A stretch of 64,000 nt of DNA, from the NCBI RefSeq assembly GCF_022201045.2, contig NC_068559.1:3198501-3262500 (forward strand), read 5' to 3'. Within the stretch, counting starts at the first letter, position 1, and the number at the start of each line of letters is the position of its first letter. A model generated the notes under the pieces. The model searched no databases. It saw only the letters and a list, made by a program, of their open reading frames with translations, and was not told the DNA's origin. A program made the position numbers and the translations under genes. This stretch comes from Citrus sinensis (lineage: Eukaryota; Streptophyta; Magnoliopsida; Sapindales; Rutaceae). Shown here in pieces: positions 22,572 to 31,058 of the stretch.

Positions 22572-23471
22572 ATGGAAACCCACAAACTAATGTTCCTTGT
22601 CCTATTGATGATTGCCATGTTATCCGCCACATCAGCTCGAGTTCTCGAAGAGCAACCAGAGCCCCTGGCCTCTTCCGATCCCATCACGACACCTGTTTCC
22701 ACTACACAACTTAATCCCACTGTGGCCACTACAGCCACTGCTACCACTACAGGTGCTAAACCTGACCCCGGCCACGACCACGACCACGACCACACCCTCA
22801 TCTTCTTCATGCATGACATTCTCGGTGGGTCCAACCCTTCGGCTCTCGCGATCACCGGCATCGTCAACAACCCGGCTGTCAGCGGCCAAGTCGCTTTCGC
22901 CAAGCCTAACGGTGCAAACCTCGCTATTAACACTGGGGTACCCCAAAGTAATGGCAACAATGGTCTTATAAACAACAACAACGTACCGTTCCTCACAGGC
23001 CTGAGTGGCATCACACAAAATGTTGTACAAAACAATGGCAACAATTTCAACGCCAATGGAATCAACTTCCCTGCTGCCACTGGAGGCCAGCTTCCGTCCG
23101 GGTCGGTGCTGCAAAAGCTGATGTTCGGCACAATGACTGTGATTGACGATGAGCTAACCGAAGGGCACGAGCTAAGGTCAGCATTTTTGGGCAAGGCACA
23201 AGGGTTTTATGTTGCTAGCTCTGTTGATGGGACTAGCCACACCATGGCATTTACGACTATGTTCGCGGAAGGACACTATGTTGATAGCCTGAGCTTCTTC
23301 GGGGTTCATCGGACAGCTGTGTCGGAGTCTCAGCTGGCGATTATGGGCGGTACCGGGAAGTATGTTAATGCAAAGGGTTTTGCTATTGTCAAGACTATAC
23401 CAGAGACTAGGCAGCAAGAAACTGATGGAATTGAGACGCTGCTGGAATTTGTTGTTTATATAAGTTATTGA
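22572..23471 (+). CDS. dirigent protein, ESB1/DIR-type (copy 1)
   Basis: An intronless 299-aa secreted protein. Residues 1-22 form a signal peptide (hydrophobic MFLVLLMIAML, likely cut after TSA). A Thr/Pro/Ala-rich linker follows, with a histidine tract (His68, 70, 72, 74) just before FFMHDILGGS, the first dirigent strand. An Asn/Gly-rich insert spans about 120-165. The barrel core then shows QKLMFGTMTVIDDELTEGHE (181-200), GKAQGFYVASS, SFFGVHRTAVSESQ and GGTGKYVNAKGFA. These are hallmarks of the long dirigent subgroup containing Arabidopsis ESB1/DIR10, DIR9 and DIR24, which direct lignin deposition in the Casparian strip; dirigents steer radical coupling of monolignols. The start is fixed by the signal peptide. 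The gene is convergent with copy 2. Coding sequence is GC-rich against its surroundings. Confidence 0.93.
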   Translation: METHKLMFLVLLMIAMLSATSARVLEEQPEPLASSDPITTPVSTTQLNPTVATTATATTTGAKPDPGHDHDHDHTLIFFMHDILGGSNPSALAITGIVNNPAVSGQVAFAKPNGANLAINTGVPQSNGNNGLINNNNVPFLTGLSGITQNVVQNNGNNFNANGINFPAATGGQLPSGSVLQKLMFGTMTVIDDELTEGHELRSAFLGKAQGFYVASSVDGTSHTMAFTTMFAEGHYVDSLSFFGVHRTAVSESQLAIMGGTGKYVNAKGFAIVKTIPETRQQETDGIETLLEFVVYISY

Positions 23472-24907
23472 AATAATTAATTCAGTGGTGTGTGTGTGTT
23501 CGTAATGTGTGCATGTAACACACGAAAAAATTTGTAGTTTGTTTCTCTTTATCTGCAATGGTGAAAGTGTTTCCTGAAATGTGAATTTGAGAAGATATTG
23601 AATGAAATCTTCATTCGAAACTTGATCATATGCATTGCATATAATGTAATTTAATTATATATATATATGACGGACGGTTAACAAGTTTCACATATATAAA
23701 CAGTACATCAAATTAATCTCAAACCTATAAAAATCTGTAGTAAATCGAAATATGATTAATAAGAACGATTCACTTGCTGCACATGTTATTGTGCATTTTA
23801 TAAAAAAATGAAAATATGTATGTATACAGTTTAGTACTCATTGCACTGTAATTGCTTTAATTAATAGATTATTTGATAGTCAATCTCTTTCCTCAGTTTT
23901 TAATAATTTGAAGAAAATAATATAGGAAAAGAAACTTAATATATAATCAAACAATCTTTCTGGAATCATGCTCCATCAAGTTATACATACGAATTCTTGA
24001 TCTACTTTTCAATACCAGTTAGTTCAGCTAGTAAAATATTTTTGTTGTTGTAAAAGAGTTATAAGATTCAAACCCACTTATGAATAGAGATTTAATTTTT
24101 TTTATTAAAAAAAATCTTCAATTTCTTTTGAATTAAGAAAAATAAGGATTCACTGGGGATATAACAAAGTCCGTAAAATTTTGATACAGCATCTTTAATT
24201 TACTTGAACTTGGCCTTCAGTACTTCGTTTCTACTCGTCCTCTTCTGTTGCAAACTTGCAATAGCAATTGGCTTAGAAATGACCCTGCCCTTGATCCTTA
24301 AATTCTTCAAGCCTCCTTATGTTAATATATATATATCCGTAGTTGATTAAATTGAAAACATCGATCACATATATTTTATCATCTCTCTTATGAACTATAA
24401 ACTCAGATTTGTTTTTTTCCATAGTGATAATCACTCGTTAATAGAACATACCGAGCAACAACGTTTAATGAACAAGAATTGCAAACAGTAAACAACTGAG
24501 TTTCTCAAATTAAAATCGGAGACATCTTAATGGTTCACTTAAATCAAGCCCTAGAATTCCAAGTCAAAGCAGAATTTACATCGACATGCTAAATTCACGA
24601 GATTTCACAAAATTAATAGAAGGTCGTGTTTGATATTGAAGTCATGTGGCTTTTAATTAAACCATATGCTAAATTGTATTATCATATGTTTATACAAAAT
24701 GTGAAGCCAATTTTCCAAGCACCCCATCAACAAATTGAACATATCCTCCAGAAGATCAATTGATTCATAACCCAGGAGGGCCATTGAACTATATGTTAAC
24801 CACAACATCATTAGATACTTCAATTTCAGATACTTCATTATAAGACACAACAATTAATATATAATTAAACACTCATAAAATCCACACAACATTCGAACAA
24901 ACACGCA
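23472..24907. other. intergenic region between convergent dirigent genes
   Basis: Holds the 3'UTRs of both genes (GT-rich run at 23487-23500 after the first stop codon). No other gene is recognisable; the 66-codon minus-strand ORF at 24653 resembles nothing known to me. Confidence 0.4.
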
Positions 24908-26056
24908 CTACTCAGCATCGGTAAGATAAACACTGAACTTGACAATGGTATCCACACCGTCCGTTGTATGCTGATCCTCCTGATGAATCGTTTCAACAGT
25001 TGCGTACCCCTTAGCATTCTCATACTTCCCACTCCCACCAATCACTGCAACCTGAGACTCATGCGACGCCGTCCGATAAACCCCAAAGAAGCTAATAGTA
25101 TCCAGAACATCATGATGATCGTGATCATGTTCTTCTCCATGCAGCAATGCAGTCAATGCAATTGTTTGACTTGTTCCATCAAGAGAGCTGGCTAAGTAAA
25201 ATCCTTGTGCCTTGCCAATGACACCTGACCCCAGCTCGTGCCCTTCGGTTAGTTCGTCGTCGATCACGGTCATCGTGCCGAACATGAGCTTCTGCAGCGT
25301 GACTCCGCTGGGGAGCTGCCCGGCGGAGACAAAAGGTTGGTTGTCGTCGCCATTGACAATGTTGCTGGTGCCTGTGTCTTGTAACACAGTGCTGGGTTGT
25401 GCCCCGTTAAGGCCTGTTAGGAAGGGGACGTTGTCGGGATTTATGATGTCGTTGAGGTTGTTTTGGGTTAAAAGCGGGGTCCCCCCTTGGACTGGGAAGA
25501 AGTTGTCGTTGGACTTGGAGAAAGGGATGCCGTTGATCTCTGTGTCGGCAATGATCCCTGTCACCACCCTGGCTGATGGGTGGGATCCACCTAGTATATC
25601 ATGCATAAAAAAGCACAATGGTGGGGTTTGTGGGCCTGGACTTGCCACCGTGGCGCTAGCGGCAACAGCTGGTGACGCTGGTCCGCTTGGTGATGAGGTG
25701 GTGGGAACTGCAGGTAATGGTGCCACGTCATCCACAGGTGCTGCCGCATCATCATCATTATCAATTGGCGGGATCACCTTAGTGGGGGCTTCAGCCCCCG
25801 GTGCATCGGAGTCATCATCTGGCGTGGCATCAGGGGCGGCGGTGGCTGGAAACTGGCCACTAGGCAATGTGGTGGTTGGAGGAACAGTTGTCGCCACTGG
25901 ATTGGTTGGTTCAGGTGAGTCAACAATGACCGGGGGCTGAGGATCCACCTCAGCAAGGATTCTTGCTGAATTTGCACATCTAAGAGCGATGCCTAGGAAC
26001 AAGAGGGAGATGGTTGCCTTGATTGCTTTTGATGTGAATATGTAAGCTTTAGCCAT
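24908..26056 (-). CDS. dirigent protein, ESB1/DIR-type (copy 2)
   Basis: An intronless 382-aa secreted protein. The open frame extends upstream to 26209, but the ATG at 26056 is preferred: it opens a signal peptide (MAKAYIFTSKAIKATISLLF, cut near CANSA) and a TATA box lies 90 bp upstream inside the extension. Residues 35-145 form an unusually long Pro/Thr/Ala/Asp-rich linker, wall-protein-like. The dirigent barrel follows: CFFMHDILGGSHPSA (148-162), NVPFLTGLNG, LQKLMFGTMTVIDDELTEGH, GKAQGFYLASS, FFGVYRTASHESQ, GGSGKYENAKGYA. A histidine-rich run (HGEEHDHDHHD, 306-316) sits in a loop of the barrel, unlike copy 1 where the tract is before it. It belongs to the subgroup of ESB1, which is itself a long-linker protein. 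Probable role: lignin patterning in the cell wall. Confidence 0.93.
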   Translation of the reverse strand: MAKAYIFTSKAIKATISLLFLGIALRCANSARILAEVDPQPPVIVDSPEPTNPVATTVPPTTTLPSGQFPATAAPDATPDDDSDAPGAEAPTKVIPPIDNDDDAAAPVDDVAPLPAVPTTSSPSGPASPAVAASATVASPGPQTPPLCFFMHDILGGSHPSARVVTGIIADTEINGIPFSKSNDNFFPVQGGTPLLTQNNLNDIINPDNVPFLTGLNGAQPSTVLQDTGTSNIVNGDDNQPFVSAGQLPSGVTLQKLMFGTMTVIDDELTEGHELGSGVIGKAQGFYLASSLDGTSQTIALTALLHGEEHDHDHHDVLDTISFFGVYRTASHESQVAVIGGSGKYENAKGYATVETIHQEDQHTTDGVDTIVKFSVYLTDAE

Positions 26057-26145
26057 TGTGAAGAAAGAGTATGATCGAGAGAAGGATTTTAAGAAACAGA
26101 TATGATACACAATTTGTTGATGGCGAAAGGAGAAATCTGGTGCTG

Positions 26146-26153
26146 TATATATA
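26146..26153 (-). promoter_or_regulatory. TATA box of second dirigent gene
   Basis: TATATATA (palindromic) 90 bp upstream of the chosen start at 26056. It supports that start over the longer open frame. Confidence 0.55.
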
Positions 26154-26209
26154 ACTTTGATTAGCGAAAGAAAAAATGGAGTTGATGTATGGAGTTGTTG
26201 CATACCCAA

Positions 26210-27311
26210 TTTTGTGGGCTGTGCTCTAGTTGAAGAGCAACCTAATTCGTAAAAGATGATGGCATTAGAATGAAAAGATTCTGAAGACTAAAACCTGACA
26301 TTTGGCATAGAAATTCCTTCAGGTTTTTGTTTTCTTTTTCTTGTACTTTTCTTTCAGGTTTTTTAGAGTGGTTTAGTTGTCTCTGAAATTTTAATGTCAA
26401 CTCTCGTATGCAAGATGCAGTACCAAATCAAGCCAAACTATCAATTATCAAAGTTTTGCAAGGAAATGGACCCAATTTGTGTCCAATGTTATTCTATAGT
26501 AATTGGTGAACATAACCTCAAAACGTGATTTTAACTTTTTTTTTATATATGTGGAAGAAACGAAATACTCAAGAAAAAGAAATTGTGAGATTTTGAATAC
26601 GTGATGAAAATGAAAAAAATAAATAATAAATAACTCTTGCTAGAAATTTTTAACGCTTTATAGATACAAATTGGTTCCCTGCTTCTGTAGTGTACATTAG
26701 CTGCTGCAAGAAAGAAGGGAAAATTTAAATTAAAAAAAAAAAGAAAAAAAAGAACAGGGATTCTATGTGTACCCTGCTATTTGTTGAAGATAAAGCATTT
26801 CAAATTATTTCATCATAAACTTCAATGCAGATAGAGTCTTATCTTTTGCATATCATCAAGTTTTTAAGCAAATTATTATTACTATCATCATTTTTAAGTT
26901 CAAAAGTTTGCTCTTTCTTCCATCATGTCTTGCATCTTTGTATCTGGGTTTCTCAATAGCGTGTTTAAAAGCTGAACTGTGCAGTGCTGAAGTTCAGGGC
27001 ATTGCACTTGATGTTTGCTAATAAAGAATATTGAAGTCAAACTAATGGATTAATTTTCTGAAGTTCAATTTAACAGATTGCAGAGGTTTTGATGGTGCAA
27101 ATTCTCCACAAGGATCGAATTTTTCATGATGACAGATTGGCAATCAATTCGTACTGAAATTCCTGGAAATTTTTTTTTTCTGTTTTAGTACTTAATTGCT
27201 ATATTTCCAAAAATGTGAAGTCACATTCTATTTCTCTTTAAAGGAGGGATAAGTGGTTGACAATCACAATCTTTCGAACATATTAATATTAACTGGCTAA
27301 CAATGATCTTA
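26210..27311. other. intergenic region between dirigent copies 2 and 3
   Basis: AT-rich, containing the upstream sequence of copy 2 and 3'UTR of copy 3. A homopurine run lies at about 26730-26755. No gene is seen. Confidence 0.4.
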
Positions 27312-28046
27312 CTAACTCAGATAAACATTGAACATTAAGAACTTGTTAGCATCCTGTTCTAGGCCAGCAGCTGACCCTGCGGATACAGCCTTAACAGTTG
27401 CATATCCATTTGCGCCATCATATTTTCCTGTGCCACCGATAACAGCAATATGAGACTCAGCTCCATCTTTCCGATGCACCCCGAAAAATCTCAGGCTATC
27501 CTTGAACTCACTACCATTAGCAAAACTTGCAGTCATAGCCATCATATGACTAGTCCCATCTTCAGAACTAGCAACATATATCCCTTGTGCTGTTCCAAGT
27601 ACTTCTTGTGAGCGAGATCCTGAGCTTCCAAACAAGTCCTCATCAATAGCCATCAGTGTCCCAAATTCCAACTCCTGAAGAGTAGCTCTAGGTGGAAAAA
27701 ACAGACCAAAGTTAGACACATCAAGTGTTTGAGTTGACAATCCGGGGACCGGAACTGAGGGGTTGGATTCGTATATCGGGATTCCATCGATGGGAGGAAA
27801 AAGGCCTAATGGTTTAGGGAATGGCAGCTGACTGGTGACTTTAGTAGTTGCAGGTTTTGATTTGGTGGTGACATTGATATTGAGCACATCTTTGATAAGG
27901 AATGTGATTTTGTGACGGTTGTTGTGATGGTCGTGGTGATGGCTCGGAGTTGTGTTGCCAAGGTTTCTAGCTGAGGATGATTGACTGTTGATCATAAACA
28001 ATAACAAGAGTAACAAGGCTATGGAGGATGGGAGCTTGTTGGCCAT
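27312..28046 (-). CDS. dirigent protein, ESB1/DIR-type (copy 3, short linker)
   Basis: An intronless 244-aa secreted protein. The signal peptide is residues 1-26 (eight consecutive leucine/phenylalanine-type residues in ALLLLLLFMI). A histidine tract (HHHDHHNNRH, 36-45) precedes KITFLIKDVLN, the first barrel strand. The core shows LQELEFGTLMAIDEDLF (123-139), LGTAQGIYVASSEDGTSH, LRFFGVHRKDGAESH and AVIGGTGKYDGANGYATV. It lacks the long Pro/Thr linker of copy 2 and resembles the shorter members of the same subgroup. It is diverged from copies 1 and 2, which are closer to each other, and lies in the same orientation as copy 2. No clear TATA box is seen. Probable role: guiding phenoxy-radical coupling in the wall. 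Confidence 0.9.
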   Translation of the reverse strand: MANKLPSSIALLLLLLFMINSQSSSARNLGNTTPSHHHDHHNNRHKITFLIKDVLNINVTTKSKPATTKVTSQLPFPKPLGLFPPIDGIPIYESNPSVPVPGLSTQTLDVSNFGLFFPPRATLQELEFGTLMAIDEDLFGSSGSRSQEVLGTAQGIYVASSEDGTSHMMAMTASFANGSEFKDSLRFFGVHRKDGAESHIAVIGGTGKYDGANGYATVKAVSAGSAAGLEQDANKFLMFNVYLS

Positions 28047-28847
28047 TTTTGATATGGAAATTGCTTTATTTTAGTTAGCTGTTGTTCTGTTCAATTATAG
28101 ATTAAAGAGAATAGAAGATTTTGGTTTAGATGGGGTGGTTAGTAATCTAGTCTGCTATATGATGATAAGGCTATGGGCATGCAATCCCTAGCACATTGTA
28201 TTGTATTTGTTTACCCAATTACACCGACTTTCTTCTTCAACAATTTTACTTTTTAATTTTGCGATCTTGTCGTTAACATTCATTAATTTGAGATCCCTAA
28301 GCATTTTTTATTCGTTTTTGAAGATTAGTGTACTTTTAAAATCTCGGATACTCTTAAAACCGATAGGATAATGTTGAGAGATGCAACTAAAAATTCAAGA
28401 AGCGAAATTATGAAGAGGTTAAAATTCTTAAATTTACGATAAAATAATTAATAGAAAAGAAAAAAACTAGATTATAAAATTTGTATTAAAAATAATATGA
28501 TATTGACGTCTTTTTATTTAGAATTTGGTGATTGATTGGGGTAACACATCAAATGAAGTAAAAATTTAGAAGTATAATCAGTTATAAATTAAAGAGATGT
28601 TGTTATTTGTCTAATAAGTGTTCTGTTTCAAAATACGGGTTAATGACTCAAACCATAATATAATCATTAATCAACTTAAGGATTTAAATCCAATATTGAG
28701 TTAATCTTTTTGTTAATTTTTTTAGAAATATATAATTGGTAGTTATTGTATAAGAAATATAAAACTTACATACATATGATTGGTAATTATTGGATAAGAA
28801 TATAAAACTAATTAAATCTCAATCATATATTACCATACAGGCACATG
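28047..28847. other. upstream region of dirigent copy 3, no gene
   Basis: AT-rich promoter and intergenic DNA up to the hAT element. I see no ORF or RNA gene. Confidence 0.4.
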
Positions 28848-30567
28848 TAGGGAGGGCAATGAGCACCACTCACTGTGGGTTTGTCATTACCAAACCCACA
28901 CTCACGAAATATTAAATTACCAAATCTGTATGAAACCCACAATGGGTTTTTTATTTTTTTAGAAAAACCCACATGTTGCGGGTTTTAACAATTATCAAAC
29001 TCATCAGCAACCCACAGCGGAATTTTTGCGGATTTTTTCATTTAAAATCACAAATATAAAAAAATACTTTTAATAATGCACAAAAACTTAAATTATATAA
29101 TAATAGCCTAAAAAATCCGCAAACAATCTTCAATTCTCGATTTTATCAATGTAAATAAGAAATTAAGATTTCAACATTAAAAAACAAAATTTATTAATCT
29201 AACCCAAAAATATTTCTATTATAGGCAAATCATTATCACAATATCAATGCATTGCTTCATCTTTTAATCAATATACAAGTATTATCAATAATATTAACAA
29301 GTGAATTTTATACAATTATCGTTAAGACAAAACAAAAAAAATCAATGAAAGTAAAATTTATTAGTAATAAAAATTATAATTTTTTTACTTATTAAAAGCT
29401 TATTGTATATATGTTGCAATGAGATAAGTTAGGTTTAGGAATTAGAAACTTTAACTTTAAATATATTTATGATCAAATTTTTTAATATAATTTTTTTATT
29501 AAAATATAAATATAAATAATTAAAATAAAGAATGTGGTTAGTGGATACCCCGCTGGTATCCAGAGAATTTTTTTTCAATACCAAACTTATCCGCAACCCG
29601 CATGGATTTAAATTTGAAATATCAAACCCGCTTAGGGATGGCAATGGGCACCGCCCGCAGCGGGTTTGCCATTACCAAACCCAAACCTACATAAAATTTA
29701 AATTACCAAACCCACCCGCAACCCGCAGCGGGTTTTAATTTTTTTACAAAAACCCACCCGCAGCGGGTTTTAACAATTACCAAACCATATCCGGTGGATT
29801 TTTTGCGGGTTTCCGTATTTAAAATCACAAATGTTTAATATATAAATTTATAATAATAACCTCAAATTCCATATAACATACTCAATTTTATATTTAAATA
29901 ATGTAAATGAAAAATTAAAATTTCCACATCAATTCAACACAAATTCTCAAATTTAAGTATAAATTACACAAATCCATTTAAAAAACACAAACTAGTATCT
30001 AAAAATAATAATTACATTTCATATTATCATTTAAAACAAGCTCCAAGAGAAGATATTCATTTCATTCACCACCATAAGCACCCATTCAACACAATGCCTA
30101 TAATAATAATTAAGATTAATATTTTCAAATACTAATTCGAAGAAAAATGCCTTTAGTTTTCTTTAGATTATGACTTTAGAATAGGATATAGGCCACATAC
30201 ACACATACACAACTTTGAGCCTTTGGCTATTTGGTAATTTAATTAATGACATTATTTTCTTTATACATTTTTAGATTAAAATTAAACTAAAAATATTTGA
30301 AAAAAATATTGCAGGTTTGGTGGATATCCATGCGGGTATCCACCGGATATAAGGTTACTACCAAACCCACCCGCATCCATGTGCGGGTTTTAATTTATAA
30401 TACTAAACCCACCCGCAACAGGTAAAATTACCCGCAACGGGCGGGTTTTGGCGGGCGGGTTTGGGCGGGTTTGCGGGTACAATTGCCATCCCTAAACCCG
30501 CTCGCAACCCACAAAATTATCGGCAATGGGTGGGTTGGCGAGTTGATGAATAATTTTGTCATCCCTA
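28848..30567. mobile_element. outer hAT-type element (interrupted)
   Basis: Inverted ends TAGGGAGGGCAATGAG (left) and, complemented, TAGGGATGACAAAAT (right), flanked by near-identical 8-bp duplications GGCACATG (28840-28847) and TGCACATG (30568-30575). The body repeats ACCCGC-type motifs. A second element of the same kind has inserted at 29633, so the right part of the outer one resumes at 30503. No transposase. Confidence 0.82.
29633..30494. mobile_element. inner hAT-type element nested in the outer one
   Basis: An 862-bp element with identical 13-bp inverted ends TAGGGATGGCAAT, flanked by a perfect 8-bp target duplication AACCCGCT (29625-29632 and 30495-30502). Subterminal sequence is packed with CCCGC and GCGGGTTT repeats. 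The intact ends and duplication, against the diverged ends of the outer copy, show it is younger. Confidence 0.92.
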
Positions 30568-30693
30568 TGCACATGTGATAAAAGATTATGGAGAGTTGAA
30601 TATAGATTCAACTTAGCACTTGATCTAAATTCTTAAGTTGGTTAATTTACTGTAAAAGCAAAATTTTCTTTTTTAATATATTTTCTAAAATAA

Positions 30694-30866
30694 GATGTAA
30701 AAAAAGAAAGATTTAATTTATTAATTTTGAAGCAAAATATTTATTAATTCAATAAGATTAGATTTATTGAATTAATTCTTTGTTTTTTATAATAAATCCA
30801 ATCTTATTGAATTAATAAATATTTTGCTTCAAAATTAATAAATTAAATCTTTCTTTTGTTTACATC
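30694..30866. repeat. near-perfect inverted repeat (foldback) upstream of SF3B3
   Basis: Arms 30694-30768 and 30791-30866 are almost perfectly complementary (GATGTAAA...AAGAAAGATTTAATT pairing with AATTAAATCTTTCTTTTG...), with a 22-bp loop. No flanking target duplication was found. It ends about 190 bp before the SF3B3 start codon. Confidence 0.88.
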
Positions 30867-31011
30867 TAAATCTAGTTTGAGAAAATATTGTAGGAAAAAA
30901 AAAAGATAAAAGGAAAAAAAAAAAATTTGCGCCCGGCAGTAAATTAACCGACTTGAAGCTTCTTCACTAACCTTCACTCGTTTTCCCACAAAACCCTCTC
31001 CTTCTACTCTC

Positions 31012-31048
31012 AAAACCCTAACCCTAAGCCTAAGCCTAAGCCTAACCC
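31012..31048 (+). promoter_or_regulatory. telo-box and telomere-like repeats in SF3B3 leader
   Basis: AAAACCCTAACCCTAAG followed by three CCTAAG repeats and CCTAACCCC, directly before the ATG at 31059. AAACCCTA telo-boxes are common near transcription starts of plant translation and RNA-processing genes. Here the repeat is probably in the 5'UTR or core promoter. Confidence 0.7.
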
Positions 31049-31058
31049 CACCACTACC

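Noticed and set aside
22565-23194. 209-codon open frame antisense to dirigent copy 1
   Set aside because: It mirrors a GC-rich coding exon; its sequence is low-complexity and valine/proline-rich and has no family character, whereas the sense frame is a complete dirigent protein.
25212-25940. 242-codon open frame antisense to dirigent copy 2
   Set aside because: It arises from the repetitive Pro/Thr/Ala/Asp linker and barrel of the sense gene; no start context or domain supports it.
26057-26209. 51-residue N-terminal extension of dirigent copy 2
   Set aside because: It would place residues before a perfect signal peptide, and a TATA box lies inside it; the ATG at 26056 is the better start.
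31012-31048. Interstitial telomere remnant
   Set aside because: The run is short, mixed with CCTAAG variants and sits at a gene leader, which fits a telo-box promoter better than a chromosome-end relic.
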